DNA of 64,000 nucleotides, from contig MAAM01000011.1 in the NCBI GenBank assembly GCA_002162695.1, positions 1 through 64,000 on the forward strand, in the 5' to 3' direction. The notes beneath the pieces were generated by a model. The model did not search any database. It saw only the letters and a list, made by a program, of their open reading frames with translations, and was not told where the DNA came from. Origin of the DNA: Cycloclasticus sp. 46_120_T64. GTDB lineage: Bacteria > Pseudomonadota > Gammaproteobacteria > Methylococcales > Cycloclasticaceae. Of this stretch, positions 62,368 through 64,000 are shown in pieces. Each line of letters begins with the position of its first letter. The first letter of the stretch is position 1. Made by a program: the position numbers and the translations under genes.

Positions 62368-64000
62368 CGGGAATAGATTTAGGCCCAGCGCTTATTATTT
62401 TCACCCAAGAAGCGAAAGATCTGCTGGAAGAAATGGAGTCCTCATTATTATCATTAGAAGATGAACCTGATGATAGTGAAACGGTTAATAGCGTTTTTAG
62501 GGCGATGCACACCATTAAAGGTTCAGCGGGTTTATTTGGTTTTAATCCCGTGGTGTCTTTTACCCACGAGGCTGAAACGGTGTTGGACCATGTGCGAAAT
62601 GGCGAGCGAGACATCGATGCGGCATTAATTTCGGTGTTACTCGATTGCAAGGACCATACGGCTGTGCTGCTGGAATTTTGTTTGGAGTCCCCAGATGCTG
62701 AGCTGACTGATGAGTTGTCTGCGGCTGGAGATGAATTAGTGAAACAACTGGGCGGAAATGAAACGGCCAGTGAGATACAAACCGTAGACGATGTGAATGA
62801 AGGGAATGCCAGCATTGACAGCGAAGGTGATGCGAAGGATATAGCGGATAGTTGGTTGATTTCTTTAGCCTTCAAAAGCGATGCTTTTAGGATGGGGGTG
62901 GACCCGCTATCATTTTTCCGTTATTTAAAAACGCTGGGGCAGATTCAGCGGGTGTTATTGATTACCTCTGATATCCCGGAGGGCGATGAATTCGACCCAG
63001 AAAGCTGTTATATACACTGTAAGTTAGCATTTAAGAGTGATGCGGATAAACAAACCATTGAAGATGTATTCGAGTTTGCTGCCGATGATTGTGATATTAA
63101 TATTTTGCCGCCAAACTCAAAGATAGAAACCTACTATTCCTTATTGGATGATTTATCTGAAAGTCATATTCAGCGCTTGGGCGATATTCTTGTTGAGGTG
63201 GGGGCTTTAACGCAAAACGATATTGATAAAGCCATCCAAACCCAGGCTGATGGCGAGCTAAGGGCTGACCAAGATAAAAAACCCTTAGGGGAAATCTTGG
63301 TTGAACAGCAGGTTGTACAAGCAGCGGTTGTTGATAAGGCGCTTGAAAAACAGCAGCAAGTGAAACAAAAAGCGGCGGCTGAAGCCAGTTTTATCCGCGT
63401 CGATTCGAATAAGCTGGGGCAGTTAATCGACCTAGTTGGCGAGTTGGTTATTTCTGGTGCCGCGATGGACTTGATGGTCGGAAAACACGGCTTAGCCGAT
63501 GTTGAAGAAGTGGCTGAAACGATGAATAGTTTGGTCAGCGGTATTCGCGATACCGCACTAGACTTACGTATGGTGCCCATCGGCGAAACATTTTCACGTT
63601 TTAGGCGGGTGGTTCGAGATGTGAGCAAGGATCTAGGTAAAAATATTGAGTTGAAAATTAGTGGAGGCGAAACGGAGCTCGATAAAACGGTCGTCGAAAA
63701 GATTAATGACCCGTTAACCCACCTTATTCGTAATTCACTTGACCATGGTATAGAAACCCCGGAGCAACGGTTGCAAGCGGGTAAATCAGAAAAAGGCCAT
63801 ATAAAGCTCACCGCTAGACACCAATCCGGCCACGTGATTATTCAAATAATTGATGATGGCGCTGGCTTGAATAAAGAACGGATCGTTGCGAAGGCGGTTG
63901 CCAACGGTATTGTGGAAGAAAACCACAATTTAACCGACCAAGAAATTTATAACCTTATTTTTGCTGCCGGCCTCAGTACCAAGGATGAGGCTAGTGATTT
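62364..64000 (+). CDS. cheA: CheA chemotaxis histidine kinase, 3'-partial
   Basis: ATG 62364 opens 545 codons and the frame runs off the window. Order: P1 phosphotransfer domain with His49 (AMHTIKGSAGLFGF), a diverged linker/P2-like region (about 165-250), a tandem LGxILVE-type module (272-294 and 308-331), P3 dimerisation (about 345-410), and the start of the P4 ATPase with NPLTHLIRNSLDHGIE-type N box (reads NDPLTHLIRNSLDHGIE) and IIDDGAGLN. The repeated LGDILVEVGALTQNDIDKAIQTQ motif resembles MshEN c-di-GMP-binding modules. It is translationally coupled to the STAS gene. Confidence 0.93.
   Translation, partial: MTGIDLGPALIIFTQEAKDLLEEMESSLLSLEDEPDDSETVNSVFRAMHTIKGSAGLFGFNPVVSFTHEAETVLDHVRNGERDIDAALISVLLDCKDHTAVLLEFCLESPDAELTDELSAAGDELVKQLGGNETASEIQTVDDVNEGNASIDSEGDAKDIADSWLISLAFKSDAFRMGVDPLSFFRYLKTLGQIQRVLLITSDIPEGDEFDPESCYIHCKLAFKSDADKQTIEDVFEFAADDCDINILPPNSKIETYYSLLDDLSESHIQRLGDILVEVGALTQNDIDKAIQTQADGELRADQDKKPLGEILVEQQVVQAAVVDKALEKQQQVKQKAAAEASFIRVDSNKLGQLIDLVGELVISGAAMDLMVGKHGLADVEEVAETMNSLVSGIRDTALDLRMVPIGETFSRFRRVVRDVSKDLGKNIELKISGGETELDKTVVEKINDPLTHLIRNSLDHGIETPEQRLQAGKSEKGHIKLTARHQSGHVIIQIIDDGAGLNKERIVAKAVANGIVEENHNLTDQEIYNLIFAAGLSTKDEASD

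Noticed and set aside
62333-63811. Two long minus-strand frames opposite cheA
   Set aside because: cheA is clearly coding on the plus strand; the mirror frames are Ser/Thr-rich and lack starts with ribosome-binding sites.

Overview
This window reads as a chromosomal segment of a free-living, flagellated, probably aquatic Gammaproteobacterium. The markers are efp/epmA/epmB, rapA, slyX, dksA next to gluQ, ppsA/ppsR, psd beside a FimX-like gene, nhaD, and a two-subunit (class III) polyhydroxyalkanoate synthase. The base composition is moderate and even. I see no rRNA, tRNA, CRISPR array, insertion sequence, phage or integrase gene. Almost everything is core or lightly variable chromosome, densely packed with many 1-10 bp overlaps.

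Layout. 1-4.7 kb: end of a flagellar/chemotaxis locus. A CheW-domain ParP-like protein has a 15-bp tandem-repeat linker cut by the window edge. It is followed by cheW, a 54-codon small gene and a DUF2802 gene, and these converge on an HDOD gene, fliK and a FlhB-C-terminal-like gene. 4.8-8.1 kb: prmB, aroC and an MFS transporter. 8.1-11.4 kb: two tandem paralogous exported proteins of unrecognised family behind a perfect FNR/ANR-type palindrome, then a cytosolic 5'-nucleotidase. 11.4-15.3 kb: a FimX-like degenerate GGDEF-EAL protein and a PilZ-like partner. 15.3-18.0 kb: the EF-P beta-lysylation set (epmB, efp, epmA). 18.1-24.0 kb: ppsA, an aminotransferase, psd and a yjdF-like gene with an in-frame TGA, all on the minus strand, with ppsR divergent. 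24.2-28 kb: rapA and yaaA. 28.1-31.4 kb: the PHA locus (phaB and phasin facing phaE-phaC). 31.5-36.1 kb: gluQ, dksA, an aminotransferase, a small lipoprotein, moeA and mobB. 36-42 kb: nhaD, an unknown gene, a YlqF-type GTPase, slyX and a DEAD-box helicase. 42-50.4 kb: a lipoprotein, an HD-GYP protein that has lost its HD pair, a tripartite RND efflux operon and a 39-aa DUF3149 gene behind an FNR/CRP-class promoter. 50.4-55.7 kb: a 1399-aa hybrid sensor kinase with three tandem solute-binding domains, with an intact REC-HD-GYP response regulator just upstream of it. 55.8-60.2 kb: DMT transporter, PqiA-like protein, parvulin, pseudouridine synthase, TSUP permease and DsbB. 60.4-64 kb: a second chemosensory operon (short MCP, CheY-like, STAS, CheA) running off the window.

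Themes. Cyclic-di-GMP and motility recur: the FimX-like protein, its PilZ-like partner, two HD-GYP proteins, an HDOD protein and parts of two chemosensory systems. Carbon storage and gluconeogenesis are represented by ppsA/ppsR and the PHA genes. Several genes have start codons (TTG/GTG or internal ATG) that differ from the longest frame; these are argued entry by entry.

No single large undescribed system stands out. The best leads are the paralogous exported pair with its FNR box, the triple-sensor kinase with its HD-GYP partner, the nonsense codon in yjdF, the CTGC-N3-GCAG dyad on the phaB promoter, the DUF3149 promoter and the MshEN-like module inside CheA.
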